In this document: one piece after another, positions 49,043 to 57,202 of the stretch | How positions within the stretch are numbered: the stretch's first letter is position 1 | Layout: every line of letters starts with the position of its first letter | Source: CBDAPX01 sp965198725 | GTDB taxonomy: Bacteria > Pseudomonadota > Alphaproteobacteria > Rhodobacterales > Rhodobacteraceae | DNA: 64,000 nucleotides | Assembly: GCA_965198725.1 (NCBI GenBank) | Contig: CBDAPX010000001.1 | Coordinates: 1,488,001-1,552,000 of the forward strand | Direction of reading: 5' to 3' | Translations under genes and position numbers: made by a program | Notes under the pieces: generated by a model | What the model saw: only the letters and a program-made list of their open reading frames with translations | Told to the model about the DNA's origin: nothing | The model's database searches: none

Positions 49043-49834
49043 TTAGATATAGTCCGGCTGTGGCATCCCCAGAACGTGATAGCCGCCATCGACGCGGATA
49101 ACTTCACCGGTGGTAAAGGCCCCGGCGTCCGATGCCAGATACACCGCCGTGCCGCCTACCGCGTCCAAGGTCGCGTTTTGACGCATCGGGGTGTTCTGTT
49201 CCGTGAACCGATAGGTTTTGCGCGCACCGCCGATTGCGGCCCCGGCCAAGGTCTTCATCGGACCGGGTGAGATGGCATTCACACGGATGCCATCGGGCCC
49301 AAGATCGTTGGCCAGATATCTGGTGCTGGCTTCTAACGCGGCTTTGGCCACGCCCATCACGTTGTAATTCGGCACAACCCGCATCGAGCCTTGATAGGTC
49401 AGTGTCAAAAGAGTTCCGCCATTGTCCTTCATCATCGGGTAGGCGCGACGCGCCACGTCGATAAAGGAATAGGCGCTGATATCCATCGAGTTTTTAAAGT
49501 TTGCACGCGAGGTGCTCAGAAAGCGGCCTGTCAGCTCGGATTTGTCAGAAAAAGCAATGGCATGTACCAGAAAATCAATGGTTGGCCACCGCTCGGCAAG
49601 CGCCGCAAACCCGACATCCAGCGACGCATCGTCGGTGACGTCAACGTCAACCATAAAATCCGATCCAACGGAGGCGGCAAGCGGTGTCAGCCGTTTTCCA
49701 AACGCTTCGCCCTGATAGGTAAACGCAAGCTCTGCACCGGCTTCGTGAAAAGCCTTGGCGATGCCCCAGGCAATCGAGCGTTCATTGGCAACGCCCATGA
49801 TCAGGCCGCGTTTCCCTTTGAGTGCTTCGGTCAT
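49043..49834 (-). CDS. fabI: Enoyl-[acyl-carrier-protein] reductase (NADH)
   Basis: Enzyme of 263 residues reducing trans-2-enoyl-ACP in the last step of each fatty acid elongation cycle; target of triclosan-type inhibitors. FabI-type features: GVANERSIAWGIAKAFHEAG at the N-terminus instead of the classical Gly motif, and the catalytic pair in TLTYQGSMRVVPNYNVMGVAK (Tyr-x6-Lys). Follows fabB by six bases. Confidence 0.96.
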   Translation of the reverse strand: MTEALKGKRGLIMGVANERSIAWGIAKAFHEAGAELAFTYQGEAFGKRLTPLAASVGSDFMVDVDVTDDASLDVGFAALAERWPTIDFLVHAIAFSDKSELTGRFLSTSRANFKNSMDISAYSFIDVARRAYPMMKDNGGTLLTLTYQGSMRVVPNYNVMGVAKAALEASTRYLANDLGPDGIRVNAISPGPMKTLAGAAIGGARKTYRFTEQNTPMRQNATLDAVGGTAVYLASDAGAFTTGEVIRVDGGYHVLGMPQPDYI

Positions 49835-49840
49835 GTCAAT

Positions 49841-51070
49841 TTACCCGTGGAATTTTGAAAGGACCATGGAGCCGTTGGTGCCCCCAAAGCCAAAGCTGTT
49901 GGTCATAACGCTGTCCAAACCTGCATTTTCGACGAGGGATGTCGCAATCTCGGACGCAGAAAGCACCGGATCGAGCGTTTCGACATTGATCGACGGGGTG
50001 ATGAAATCGCCATCAAGCATTAACAGGCTAAAGATTGCCTCCAAGGCGCCCGCGGCACCCTGGGCATGTCCCGTCATTGACTTTGTCGAGCTGATCAACG
50101 GCATCTCGTCTGGTCCGAAAACGCGTCGGACTGCTTCGACTTCGCCTACATCGCCCACCGGTGTCGATGTGCCATGTGCATTGATGTAGCCGATCTTGCG
50201 GTCCTCGGGCAGCGTTGTCATGGCCACGCGCATGGCCCTTTCGCCGCCCTCTCCCGACGGGGCCACCATGTCATGGCCATCGGATGTGGCCGCATAGCCG
50301 GTCACCTCGGCATAGATTTTTGCACCGCGCGCTTTTGCATGTTCCAGATCTTCCAGCACGACAATGCCACCGCCGCCGGAAATCACGAACCCGTCGCGGT
50401 CCGCGTCGAACGCCCGGCTCGCACGGGAAGGGGTGTCGTTATATTTCGATGACATCGCGCCCATTGCGTCAAAAAGACAGCTCAGGGTCCAATCAAGCTC
50501 TTCACCGCCGCCGGCAAACATCACGTCCTGTTTGCCCAGCATGATCTGTTCTGCCGCGTTGCCGATGCAGTGCAATGAGGTCGAGCAGGCGCTGGTGATC
50601 GAATAGTTGATCCCCTTGATCTGATACGCCGTCGCCAAATTGGCCGAGATGGTCGAACACATGCATTTTGGAACCGCAAATGGCCCAATGCGCTTGGTCG
50701 AGCTGTTTTTGAGTACTGTTTGATGCGCTGTCAGCATAGCACTGGTTGATGGACCGCCCGATCCGGCAACCAGCCCGGTGCGCGGATTGACGATATCGCT
50801 TTCTTCCAACCCGGCATCCGCGATCGCTTGGCCCATGGCGATATGTGCATAAGCCGCGCCCGGGCCCATGAAGCGCAGCGTGCGCTTGTCCACGAACTCT
50901 TTTGGGTCGATTTTCAGGTTGCCTGCAATCTGGCTGCGGAACCCGTGTTCGACCATGTCCTCGTTGGCTTCGATCCCGGACGTCCCGGATTTCAGCGAGG
51001 CGATCACCTCTTCAACGTTGTTCCCGATGGATGAGACGATGCCCAATCCTGTAACCACTACTCGCCGCAT
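49841..51070 (-). CDS. fabB: 3-oxoacyl-[acyl-carrier-protein] synthase I
   Basis: Condensing enzyme of 409 residues required for unsaturated fatty acid elongation. The Cys-His-His triad is visible in TSACSTSLHCIG, NAHGTSTPVGD and SMTGHAQGAAGA, and the C-terminus NSFGFGGTNGSMV is typical. Starting at MRRVVVTGLGIVSS (51070) matches the family; a longer in-frame start 25 codons upstream runs into the fabA spacer. Partner of fabA (26-base gap) in the classical anaerobic unsaturated fatty acid pathway. Confidence 0.96.
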   Translation of the reverse strand: MRRVVVTGLGIVSSIGNNVEEVIASLKSGTSGIEANEDMVEHGFRSQIAGNLKIDPKEFVDKRTLRFMGPGAAYAHIAMGQAIADAGLEESDIVNPRTGLVAGSGGPSTSAMLTAHQTVLKNSSTKRIGPFAVPKCMCSTISANLATAYQIKGINYSITSACSTSLHCIGNAAEQIMLGKQDVMFAGGGEELDWTLSCLFDAMGAMSSKYNDTPSRASRAFDADRDGFVISGGGGIVVLEDLEHAKARGAKIYAEVTGYAATSDGHDMVAPSGEGGERAMRVAMTTLPEDRKIGYINAHGTSTPVGDVGEVEAVRRVFGPDEMPLISSTKSMTGHAQGAAGALEAIFSLLMLDGDFITPSINVETLDPVLSASEIATSLVENAGLDSVMTNSFGFGGTNGSMVLSKFHG

Positions 51071-51096
51071 CGCGCGTTCCCCCCCGGTTGTCTGGC

Positions 51097-51609
51097 TCAG
51101 CTTTCTGCCGCGGCCAAACCGGCCTTCATATCTTTGACTTCGCATACTGTTTCACCATCGGCTTCGACGTGACCGTTGGCAACGCCCATTTTCAAACGCC
51201 GATCGATGACGCGGGTGAAATCGATGGTGTATTTCACAAGCTTCCGGTCCGGGCGCACCATTCCGGTCAGCTTCACTTCGCCGGCGCCAAGGGCAAAACC
51301 CTGACCCTGCCAGCCACGCCAGCCCAGGTTGAACCCGCAAAGCTGCCACAGCCCGTCCAGCATCAGACAACCCGGCATCACTTCGTTGCCCGGAAAATGG
51401 CAGGGAAAGAACCACAGGTCCGGTGTGATATCCAATTCGCCCACGATGTGGCCCTTGCCATGTTCACCGCCATCGGCGCTGACATCGGTGATGCGGTCCA
51501 TCATCTGCATCGGGGGGGCAGGCAGCTGGGCGTTGCCTGGGCCAAAGAGTTCGCCTTGCGCGCATTTCAAAAGCGCCTCTTTGTCAAAGCTTGTTGGGAA
51601 TTGAGCCAT
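51097..51609 (-). CDS. fabA: Bifunctional 3-hydroxydecanoyl-ACP dehydratase/isomerase
   Basis: Hot-dog-fold enzyme of 170 residues that dehydrates 3-hydroxydecanoyl-ACP and isomerises the product to the cis-3 form, the branch point to unsaturated fatty acids. The active-site His is in FFPCHFPGNEVMPGCLMLDG with the Asp on the following helix. First gene of fabA-fabB-fabI, divergent from irr with a 190-base spacer, an arrangement common in Rhodobacteraceae. Confidence 0.96.
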   Translation of the reverse strand: MAQFPTSFDKEALLKCAQGELFGPGNAQLPAPPMQMMDRITDVSADGGEHGKGHIVGELDITPDLWFFPCHFPGNEVMPGCLMLDGLWQLCGFNLGWRGWQGQGFALGAGEVKLTGMVRPDRKLVKYTIDFTRVIDRRLKMGVANGHVEADGETVCEVKDMKAGLAAAES

Positions 51610-51736
51610 GCCTGCGCATCTCCTGCGTATTGGGTCTTCGCGTTTGATATTGCCCCGTCTAGCACCGCGTCAAAGGGTCCTGCAAGGGCGCACGATTCTT
51701 TCGCGTTGCAGCACGTGCGACCAAACTGCAAATCCT

Positions 51737-51748
51737 TTTCAATTGAAA
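51737..51748. promoter_or_regulatory. Palindrome in the fabA-irr intergenic region
   Basis: TTTCAATTGAAA, a perfect 12-base palindrome lying between the divergent fabA and irr genes, 53 bases before irr. It does not match the ICE motif bound by Irr well, so the regulator is unknown. Confidence 0.3.
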
Positions 51749-51800
51749 TTTGGGATGCAGCGCCTTTATATTGAGTCCGCAAACGTTAGCGAGATTTCAA

Positions 51801-52217
51801 ATGATGTCTGGAAAGACCGAAGTTGCGACAAGCTGGTTCGGGCAAGCAGGCCTGCGTCCAACCCGTCAGCGTGTGGCACTGGCCGAACTGCTGGTTGGGG
51901 ACGGCAATCACCGTCACGTCACCGCAGAGAGCCTGTTTGAGTCGGCAAAATCCCGTGGGGATGCCGTGTCGCTTGCAACCGTCTATAATACGTTGCGTGC
52001 GTTTTGCGATGTCGGTCTTCTTCAAGAAGTCACCGTGGACGGGTCAAAAAGCTATTTTGACACCAACACGCATGACCACCCGCATTTCTATTGGGAAGAT
52101 GAAGCGCGGCTCACGGACGCGCCCAGCGAACAGTTGGTTATAACTCAGATCCCGGATGCGCCCGACGGGGCAGAGATTGCATCGGTCGATGTCGTGATCC
52201 GTCTGCGTCGCAAATAA
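51801..52217 (+). CDS. irr: Iron response regulator Irr (Fur family)
   Basis: Fur-superfamily transcription regulator of 138 residues that in alphaproteobacteria senses haem/iron status. The winged-helix part is GLRPTRQRVALAELLVG to LATVYNTLRAFCDVGLLQE; the His-rich segment HDHPHFYWEDE is the Irr hallmark replacing the Fur zinc sites, and the Cys pairs of Fur are missing. Start at the ATG at 51801 (a second ATG follows directly). Divergent from fabA as in other Rhodobacteraceae. Confidence 0.93.
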   Translation: MMSGKTEVATSWFGQAGLRPTRQRVALAELLVGDGNHRHVTAESLFESAKSRGDAVSLATVYNTLRAFCDVGLLQEVTVDGSKSYFDTNTHDHPHFYWEDEARLTDAPSEQLVITQIPDAPDGAEIASVDVVIRLRRK

Positions 52218-52229
52218 CGGCAGTCGCGG

Positions 52230-53099
52230 TCAGAACCACTGACCCGGTTCCATCAGCCCCATATCGACCAGCTGGCGTGAATGCCATTCAAAGGGTGCAG
52301 AATTGTGCCATTTGAACGTTTCGATATCGAATGATGAGCCCGGGTTTCTTTTGAGCGCTTTAGCCGTGCGGAACGAACAAATCGCTGCCGTCAGGTTATG
52401 GTGCCATGGGCAGGAATAGGTGTTGTATTCCTCATCCGTAAAGCGGTGGTCTGGCAGCAAGGTCAGGTCCGGTTTGGTTCGGAAAACGGAAATCCGGTCA
52501 ATCTTTCGACTGGTTTTCGGAATGTGCTCTTCATAGCGCCAGCGCAATCCACCAAAAAAATCCAATTGGCGCTCTTTGGGGTGATTGTGGTTCAATGGAT
52601 CAGGGCGGGCCAGTGCATAATAGCCTGATTTATCGAGATGCGCTCCTTCAATCGAGACCGCGTTTTTATTAGCGGATAAATCCGAAGCATAGAGATCAAT
52701 CACATAGGTCAAAGTCGCATCACGACGTTCTTCTGTCTGAAACGTCACCATCTCGCCAATCGTGCGGTGTTCGCAGAAGGGATAAAACAGATACTCGGCA
52801 TTGTAGCAGTAATAGAGCCACGTGTTTGGCAAACGTTCGATCATGGAATTGATCGTTTTGAAAACCTCCCCCGGGAGCCGGGCGTTCAAGCGCACGCGAT
52901 GCACGATATCGACCAGATCTGACGGCAAATCGAACTCGTCCGGCATGAATGCGATGACCAATGCAAAGCCACAGGCCAAGTGGTGGCGCAACGTTGTACC
53001 AATTTCGACATCATCTTCGACAAAAATCAACGCGATCGGCCCTTTCGCGGTCGCGGCCGGTTTGCGTTGCATCATTTCATCCAAAGACGAGTAGGTCAT
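52230..53099 (-). CDS. Hypothetical protein, possibly glycosyltransferase-like
   Basis: Soluble protein of 289 residues with no signal peptide or membrane segment. An N-terminal Rossmann-like strand-loop (IALIFVEDDVEIGTTLRHHLACGFALVIAFMP) and a later aromatic and His-rich part (TWLYYCYNAEYLFYPFCEH, NTYSCPWHHNLTAAICSF) are visible. The early strand pattern recalls GT2-type glycosyltransferases, but I see no DxD with confidence. It converges on irr with 12 bases between stops and is divergent from miaB. Confidence 0.7.
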   Translation of the reverse strand: MTYSSLDEMMQRKPAATAKGPIALIFVEDDVEIGTTLRHHLACGFALVIAFMPDEFDLPSDLVDIVHRVRLNARLPGEVFKTINSMIERLPNTWLYYCYNAEYLFYPFCEHRTIGEMVTFQTEERRDATLTYVIDLYASDLSANKNAVSIEGAHLDKSGYYALARPDPLNHNHPKERQLDFFGGLRWRYEEHIPKTSRKIDRISVFRTKPDLTLLPDHRFTDEEYNTYSCPWHHNLTAAICSFRTAKALKRNPGSSFDIETFKWHNSAPFEWHSRQLVDMGLMEPGQWF

Positions 53100-53218
53100 A
53101 CAAGGCCTTGCAGCTTAGTGTGGAGATTGACGGCAGATTCGGTTAATTTGTCGTGCATTGCAAGCCTGAGCAGGAACGATTAGATGGGCTCCGTTCCGCC
53201 GGATTGATCGGAGTTCCC

Positions 53219-54544
53219 ATGACCGCGCCGAAGAAGCTTTTTATCAAAACCTATGGCTGTCAGATGAATGTTTATGACAGCGAGCGCATGGCCGAAGCCT
53301 TGGGCGGTCAGGGGTATGTTGAAACCAAGTCCGCAGATGATGCGGATATGATCCTGCTGAACACCTGCCATATCCGGGAAAAGGCGGCGGAAAAAATCTA
53401 TTCGGAACTGGGCCGTTTCAAGGGCCTGAAGGAAGAGAAACCGGATTTGAAGATCGGTGTTGCCGGTTGTGTCGCCCAGGCCGAAGGCCAAGAGATCATG
53501 CGCCGCCAGCCGATGGTCGATCTGGTAGTCGGGCCGCAAAGCTACCACCGTTTGCCGGAAATGGAGGCGCAGGTGCGCGCCGGGCAAAAGGCGCTGGACA
53601 CGGATTTTCCGGAAGAAGACAAATTTGAACGCTTGAAACAGCGTCCGAAAACCAACCGCGGACCAACGGCGTTTTTGACTGTTCAGGAAGGCTGTGACAA
53701 GTTCTGTGCCTTTTGCGTTGTTCCCTATACGCGGGGCGCAGAGGTGTCGCGGCCCGTTGATCGGGTCTTGTCTGAAGCGCGTGATCTGGTGGAACGGGGC
53801 GTTCGGGAAATCACGCTGTTGGGGCAGAATGTAAATGCCTATCACGGGCACGGGCCGGATGGGTCCGATTGGTCGTTGGCGCGTTTGATCTGGGCGCTGG
53901 ATAAGGTCGACGGACTGGAACGCATTCGGTTTACCACAAGTCATCCCAATGACATGACCGATGAATTGATCGCGGCCCATGGCGAGTGCAAAAAGCTTAT
54001 GCCGTATCTCCACCTGCCGGTTCAGGCGGGATCGGACAAAATCCTGAAGCGGATGAACCGCAGTCATACGGCCGACAGCTATCTCAGGCTCATTGAGCGC
54101 ATCAGAGAAGCGTGCCCGGACATTCTGATGTCTGGCGATTTTATTGTCGGGTTCCCTGAAGAAAACGAAGAGGATTTTCAAGCGACGCTCGACCTGATTG
54201 AGGAGGTCAAATACGGCTATGCTTATTCGTTCAAATATTCGACCCGGCCCGGCACGCCGGCCGCGGAACGTGCTCAGGTCGATGCAGGTATCGCCGATGA
54301 GCGCTTGCAGCGCTTGCAGGCTTTGATCACGCGGCAACAACGTGAAATTCAGGACGCCATGGTGGGGCGAAAGGTCTCCGTATTGTTTGAAAAGCCCGGT
54401 CGGTTTGAGGGGCAAATGGTCGGAAAATCTGAATACCTGCACGCAGTTCATGTAAAAGACGACAGCTTGCAGCGCGGTCAGATCTCAAAAGTCAGGATCA
54501 TTGAGTCGGGCGCCAATTCGCTGGCTGGTGTCCCGATATCTTAA
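53219..54544 (+). CDS. miaB: tRNA-2-methylthio-N6-dimethylallyladenosine synthase
   Basis: Radical SAM methylthiotransferase of 441 residues acting on adenosine 37 of tRNA. The N-terminal UPF0004 domain has FIKTYGCQMNVYDSERM, the CHIREKA and GCVAQAEG cysteines; the radical SAM core has CDKFCAFCVVPYTRG (CxxxCxxC); a TRAM domain ends the protein. The ATG at 53219, with GGAG seven bases upstream, agrees with the family start; the 22-codon longer frame does not. Confidence 0.95.
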   Translation: MTAPKKLFIKTYGCQMNVYDSERMAEALGGQGYVETKSADDADMILLNTCHIREKAAEKIYSELGRFKGLKEEKPDLKIGVAGCVAQAEGQEIMRRQPMVDLVVGPQSYHRLPEMEAQVRAGQKALDTDFPEEDKFERLKQRPKTNRGPTAFLTVQEGCDKFCAFCVVPYTRGAEVSRPVDRVLSEARDLVERGVREITLLGQNVNAYHGHGPDGSDWSLARLIWALDKVDGLERIRFTTSHPNDMTDELIAAHGECKKLMPYLHLPVQAGSDKILKRMNRSHTADSYLRLIERIREACPDILMSGDFIVGFPEENEEDFQATLDLIEEVKYGYAYSFKYSTRPGTPAAERAQVDAGIADERLQRLQALITRQQREIQDAMVGRKVSVLFEKPGRFEGQMVGKSEYLHAVHVKDDSLQRGQISKVRIIESGANSLAGVPIS

Positions 54545-54548
54545 GCAA

Positions 54549-54573
54549 AACGGTAAATTCAACGATTACCGTT
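54549..54573 (+). terminator. Possible terminator hairpin after miaB
   Basis: Perfect eight-base arms AACGGTAA/TTACCGTT around a nine-base loop, starting five bases after the miaB stop. No T run follows, so it may act as an mRNA 3' stabiliser or a weak terminator. The rest of the gap to 54786 is AT-rich and otherwise featureless. Confidence 0.4.
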
Positions 54574-54786
54574 CTGGTTGCGCTGGCCACGATTCGATTT
54601 CTCGACTGGTTGCGAATTACGAACAATGAGGCCACTCTTGGGGCAATGTTGCCCATACAGACGCAATATATAGTGAATTTTCCTTCACAACTGGGCCTCA
54701 TTTTCTTAATGTTGTTTACATATTGAAAGAAGGTTTCGGTTGGGGTTGGCCGTGCCTTTGCGGGAATAGGGTGAAGGATTATTACG

Positions 54787-55368
54787 GTGATCAACGGGGT
54801 TGTTAAGAGGGCCTGGACGTTCATATGCAGCACTTCTCTTGTGGCGGTGGCTGTTGTCGGATCGACACAGGACATCGCTGCACAGCAGTCGTCTCAAAGG
54901 ACAATTGTGGGCGAACGTTATGTTCCAACCATTTGGGTTGATCCGGATGGGTGTGAACACTGGGTGATGGATGACGGCGCGGAAGGGTACATGACACCGC
55001 ACGTAAGCCGTCAGGGTATTCCGGTGTGCCGTCGTGGCGAAGTCTGCGGCGTCATGAACACGGACCAGTTCTTTGCAACTGACAGCTCAAGGATCAGCTC
55101 TGCTGGTCAGGATCGCCTGCGTGAGTTCTTCTCCAAAGCGTCGGCAACCTCTTACATCATTGTAGGTCACACCGACAGTAGGGCGTCTGACGCCTACAAC
55201 ATGCGGCTGTCTTTGAACCGTGCAAACTCGGTTGCGCGCGTCGCTCAAAGTTCCGGCGCTCGGATCGCGGATGTGCGGGGGTACGGAGAACGGTCGCCGA
55301 AAGCATCTAATGCTACGGCCGCTGGCATGGCACAAAACCGCCGCGTTGAAATTATCTGTATTCGGTGA
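54787..55368 (+). CDS. OmpA-family protein with N-terminal Cys-containing WVDPxGC domain
   Basis: Exported protein of 193 residues: signal peptide (cleavage about residue 32, DIAAQ), a compact domain of about 40 residues (TIWVDPDGCEHWVMDDGAEG and GIPVC), and a C-terminal OmpA-like peptidoglycan-binding domain (FATDSSRISSAGQDRLREFF, IIVGHTDSRASDAYNMRLSL and NRRVEIIC). GTG start with AAGGA upstream. The WVDPxGC domain recurs in the next gene, a lipoprotein. Together they form an envelope-associated operon; function unknown. Confidence 0.85.
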   Translation: MINGVVKRAWTFICSTSLVAVAVVGSTQDIAAQQSSQRTIVGERYVPTIWVDPDGCEHWVMDDGAEGYMTPHVSRQGIPVCRRGEVCGVMNTDQFFATDSSRISSAGQDRLREFFSKASATSYIIVGHTDSRASDAYNMRLSLNRANSVARVAQSSGARIADVRGYGERSPKASNATAAGMAQNRRVEIICIR

Positions 55369-55379
55369 GGAGAAATATC

Positions 55380-55673
55380 ATGAAACTTGTTAAAGGTATC
55401 GCTCTTCTCGCCGTGGTTGCCGGTGTGTCAGCCTGCGAAAAGACCGACAAAACATTCGATGGTTTTGTAGACTCAAAGGATCTGAGTACGCTCAAAGCGG
55501 GGGTTTGGGTCGACCCGAACGGGTGTGATCATTGGATTATTGATGATGGTTTTGAAGGTTATCTGTCCCAGCGCCTCGACAAATACGGAAAGCCCGTTTG
55601 CTCTGGTACAGCACCGCCAAACACGGCGACCGGACCATTCAAACAAGGCTCGTCCGTTCCTGACCTAATCTGA
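55380..55673 (+). CDS. Small lipoprotein with the same WVDPxGC domain
   Basis: Predicted lipoprotein of 97 residues. The lipobox GVSAC ends a short hydrophobic leader. The mature part carries GVWVDPNGCDHWIIDDGFEG and KPVCSG, closely matching the domain in the OmpA-family protein encoded 11 bases upstream. GAGGAG precedes the ATG at 55380; an in-frame codon at 55365 overlaps the ompA stop but leaves no room for this good site. The short C-terminal tail is polar. Function unknown; co-expression with its OmpA-like neighbour is likely. Confidence 0.82.
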   Translation: MKLVKGIALLAVVAGVSACEKTDKTFDGFVDSKDLSTLKAGVWVDPNGCDHWIIDDGFEGYLSQRLDKYGKPVCSGTAPPNTATGPFKQGSSVPDLI

Positions 55674-55698
55674 TAAAATACTGTTTTGCAAAGTCTTT

Positions 55699-55724
55699 GA
55701 CCGTCCCATAAGTTTGGGGCGGTC
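55699..55724 (+). terminator. Hairpin after the lipoprotein gene
   Basis: Nine-base arms GACCGTCCC and GGGGCGGTC with one wobble pair and an eight-base loop; only a short ATTT follows. It separates the envelope gene pair from the sulfatase start at 55740. Confidence 0.45.
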
Positions 55725-55739
55725 ATTTGAGGTAAGCCG

Positions 55740-57081
55740 GTGCGTTTCGACGGAAAAAAACCTAACATCATCCTGATTAGCTTCGATGATGCGTTTGCCT
55801 TTTGGTCCTACAAAAAAGATTTTTGGAGTCCGTCTCGAAACGCCCAATCTCGACCGGATTTGCGGACAATCGACAGCCTTTCATTCGGCATATTGCCAAG
55901 CGCCGGTATGTGGGCCGTCGCGAGCCAGTATGATGACTGGAAAGACACCGCATCAAACCGGTGTCTTCAGCAATCACGCGCCGCTTTTCGATCATGTTGG
56001 AGCCAAAGATTTTTGGGCAAGCCGTTTGAAGTCTGACGGATATTTTTGTTCCGCCGGTGGTAAAGTGCACCATGGATACCGCGCCATGCCGCCCGATATC
56101 CATCCAAAGCTCTATTCGGATGAGCACAAGGTGTTTTGGATGGATCGACGTTTGCTCGACAAGATGGCACAGGCCGAATACGGCGGTCGGTACCGCGGTC
56201 TAGCTACGACCGATCCAGCGGATGATGAAACCTTTTACGATCATCAATCCGCGTCATCAGCGATTTCGTTTCTCAATACATATGATTGCGCGGCGCCGTT
56301 TTACCGAGAGATCGGTTTCTTCGGCCCGCATATCCCCAATATAACGCCGTCGCGTTTCAAGGACATGTACCCGTTCGACGCCTTTCAGCGGCCAAAACGA
56401 TGGAACGGACGATATGACCGGAACAAATTAACCGAACGCCGTATGCCTCGGAACTTTTTGAGCCGAGAGTTGGACCACTGGCAAAAGAGCGTCCGCAATT
56501 ACTTTTCGGCGCTGACGCACGTGGATCATCATCTTGGCCGGGTCTGGGACGCTTTGAAATCGTCAAAACACGCGGACAATACCGTGGTCATCCTTGTTTC
56601 GGATCACGGGTATCATGTGGGCGAACGGCGTCGTTTTGGCAAAAGTACGTTGTGGGAGCAGGTCGCGCGGGTGCCGTTGATTGTGCATCAGCCTTGGGAC
56701 AAGACGCCCGGAACGATTGCGCAATCTGTTGGACTGATTGATGTTGGTCCCACGGTTTTGGATTACGCAGGACTGCCACCGATGAATGATTGTGTCGGGC
56801 AAAGCCTGAAGCCCATCGCCGAGGGTGGCGCGGCCCCAGACCGCCAAATCCCCACCTTTTACTATGATAACGCGGGCATCCGCAGTGACGACTATCGCAT
56901 CATCCGTTACCGTGACGGCACGGTTCAGCTTTTCGACCTTTCCGCGGACTGGTGGCAATACAAAAACCTTGGGCGCAGCCATCCGGAATTTGAGCGTCTA
57001 TATGCCGAGTTGGTCGCGGCCTGCGGCCTCTACGGGCTCGACATTGCCGCCGAGGATCAAAGGCTGGCCAAGGCGTCTTGA
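55740..57081 (+). pseudogene. Sulfatase (Cys-type), disrupted by a frameshift near the N-terminus
   Basis: Alkaline-phosphatase-superfamily sulfatase. A GTG start at 55740 with GAGGT upstream gives RFDGKKPNIILISFDDA, including the metal-binding Asp pair, but this frame is lost at the five-T run 55820-55824. Removing one T joins it to the long second frame as KKDFGVRLETPNLDR. The second part holds the formylglycine signature CGPSR (in PVCGPSRASMMTG), the metal site VSDHGYHVGERRRFGK and an intact C-terminus. Repaired length is about 446 residues. Choline-sulfatase or iduronate-sulfatase-like members are the nearest in feel, but substrate is unknown. An internal start at 55786 would lack a metal ligand. 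Real decay or sequencing error. Confidence 0.83.
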
Positions 57082-57202
57082 TCGCGACTCCGGGGCATCG
57101 CTCGGAAATCTATCCGAAGCGTAAAAAATGTGGGTTTCACTGCTTGCACAGGCGACGCGAACTTGGCACGCTCATACTAGGCTTCGAACGAAGGAGAGTG
57201 GC

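Noticed and set aside
53180..54451. 423-codon minus-strand frame opposite miaB
   Set aside because: Antisense to MiaB, which has all catalytic motifs.
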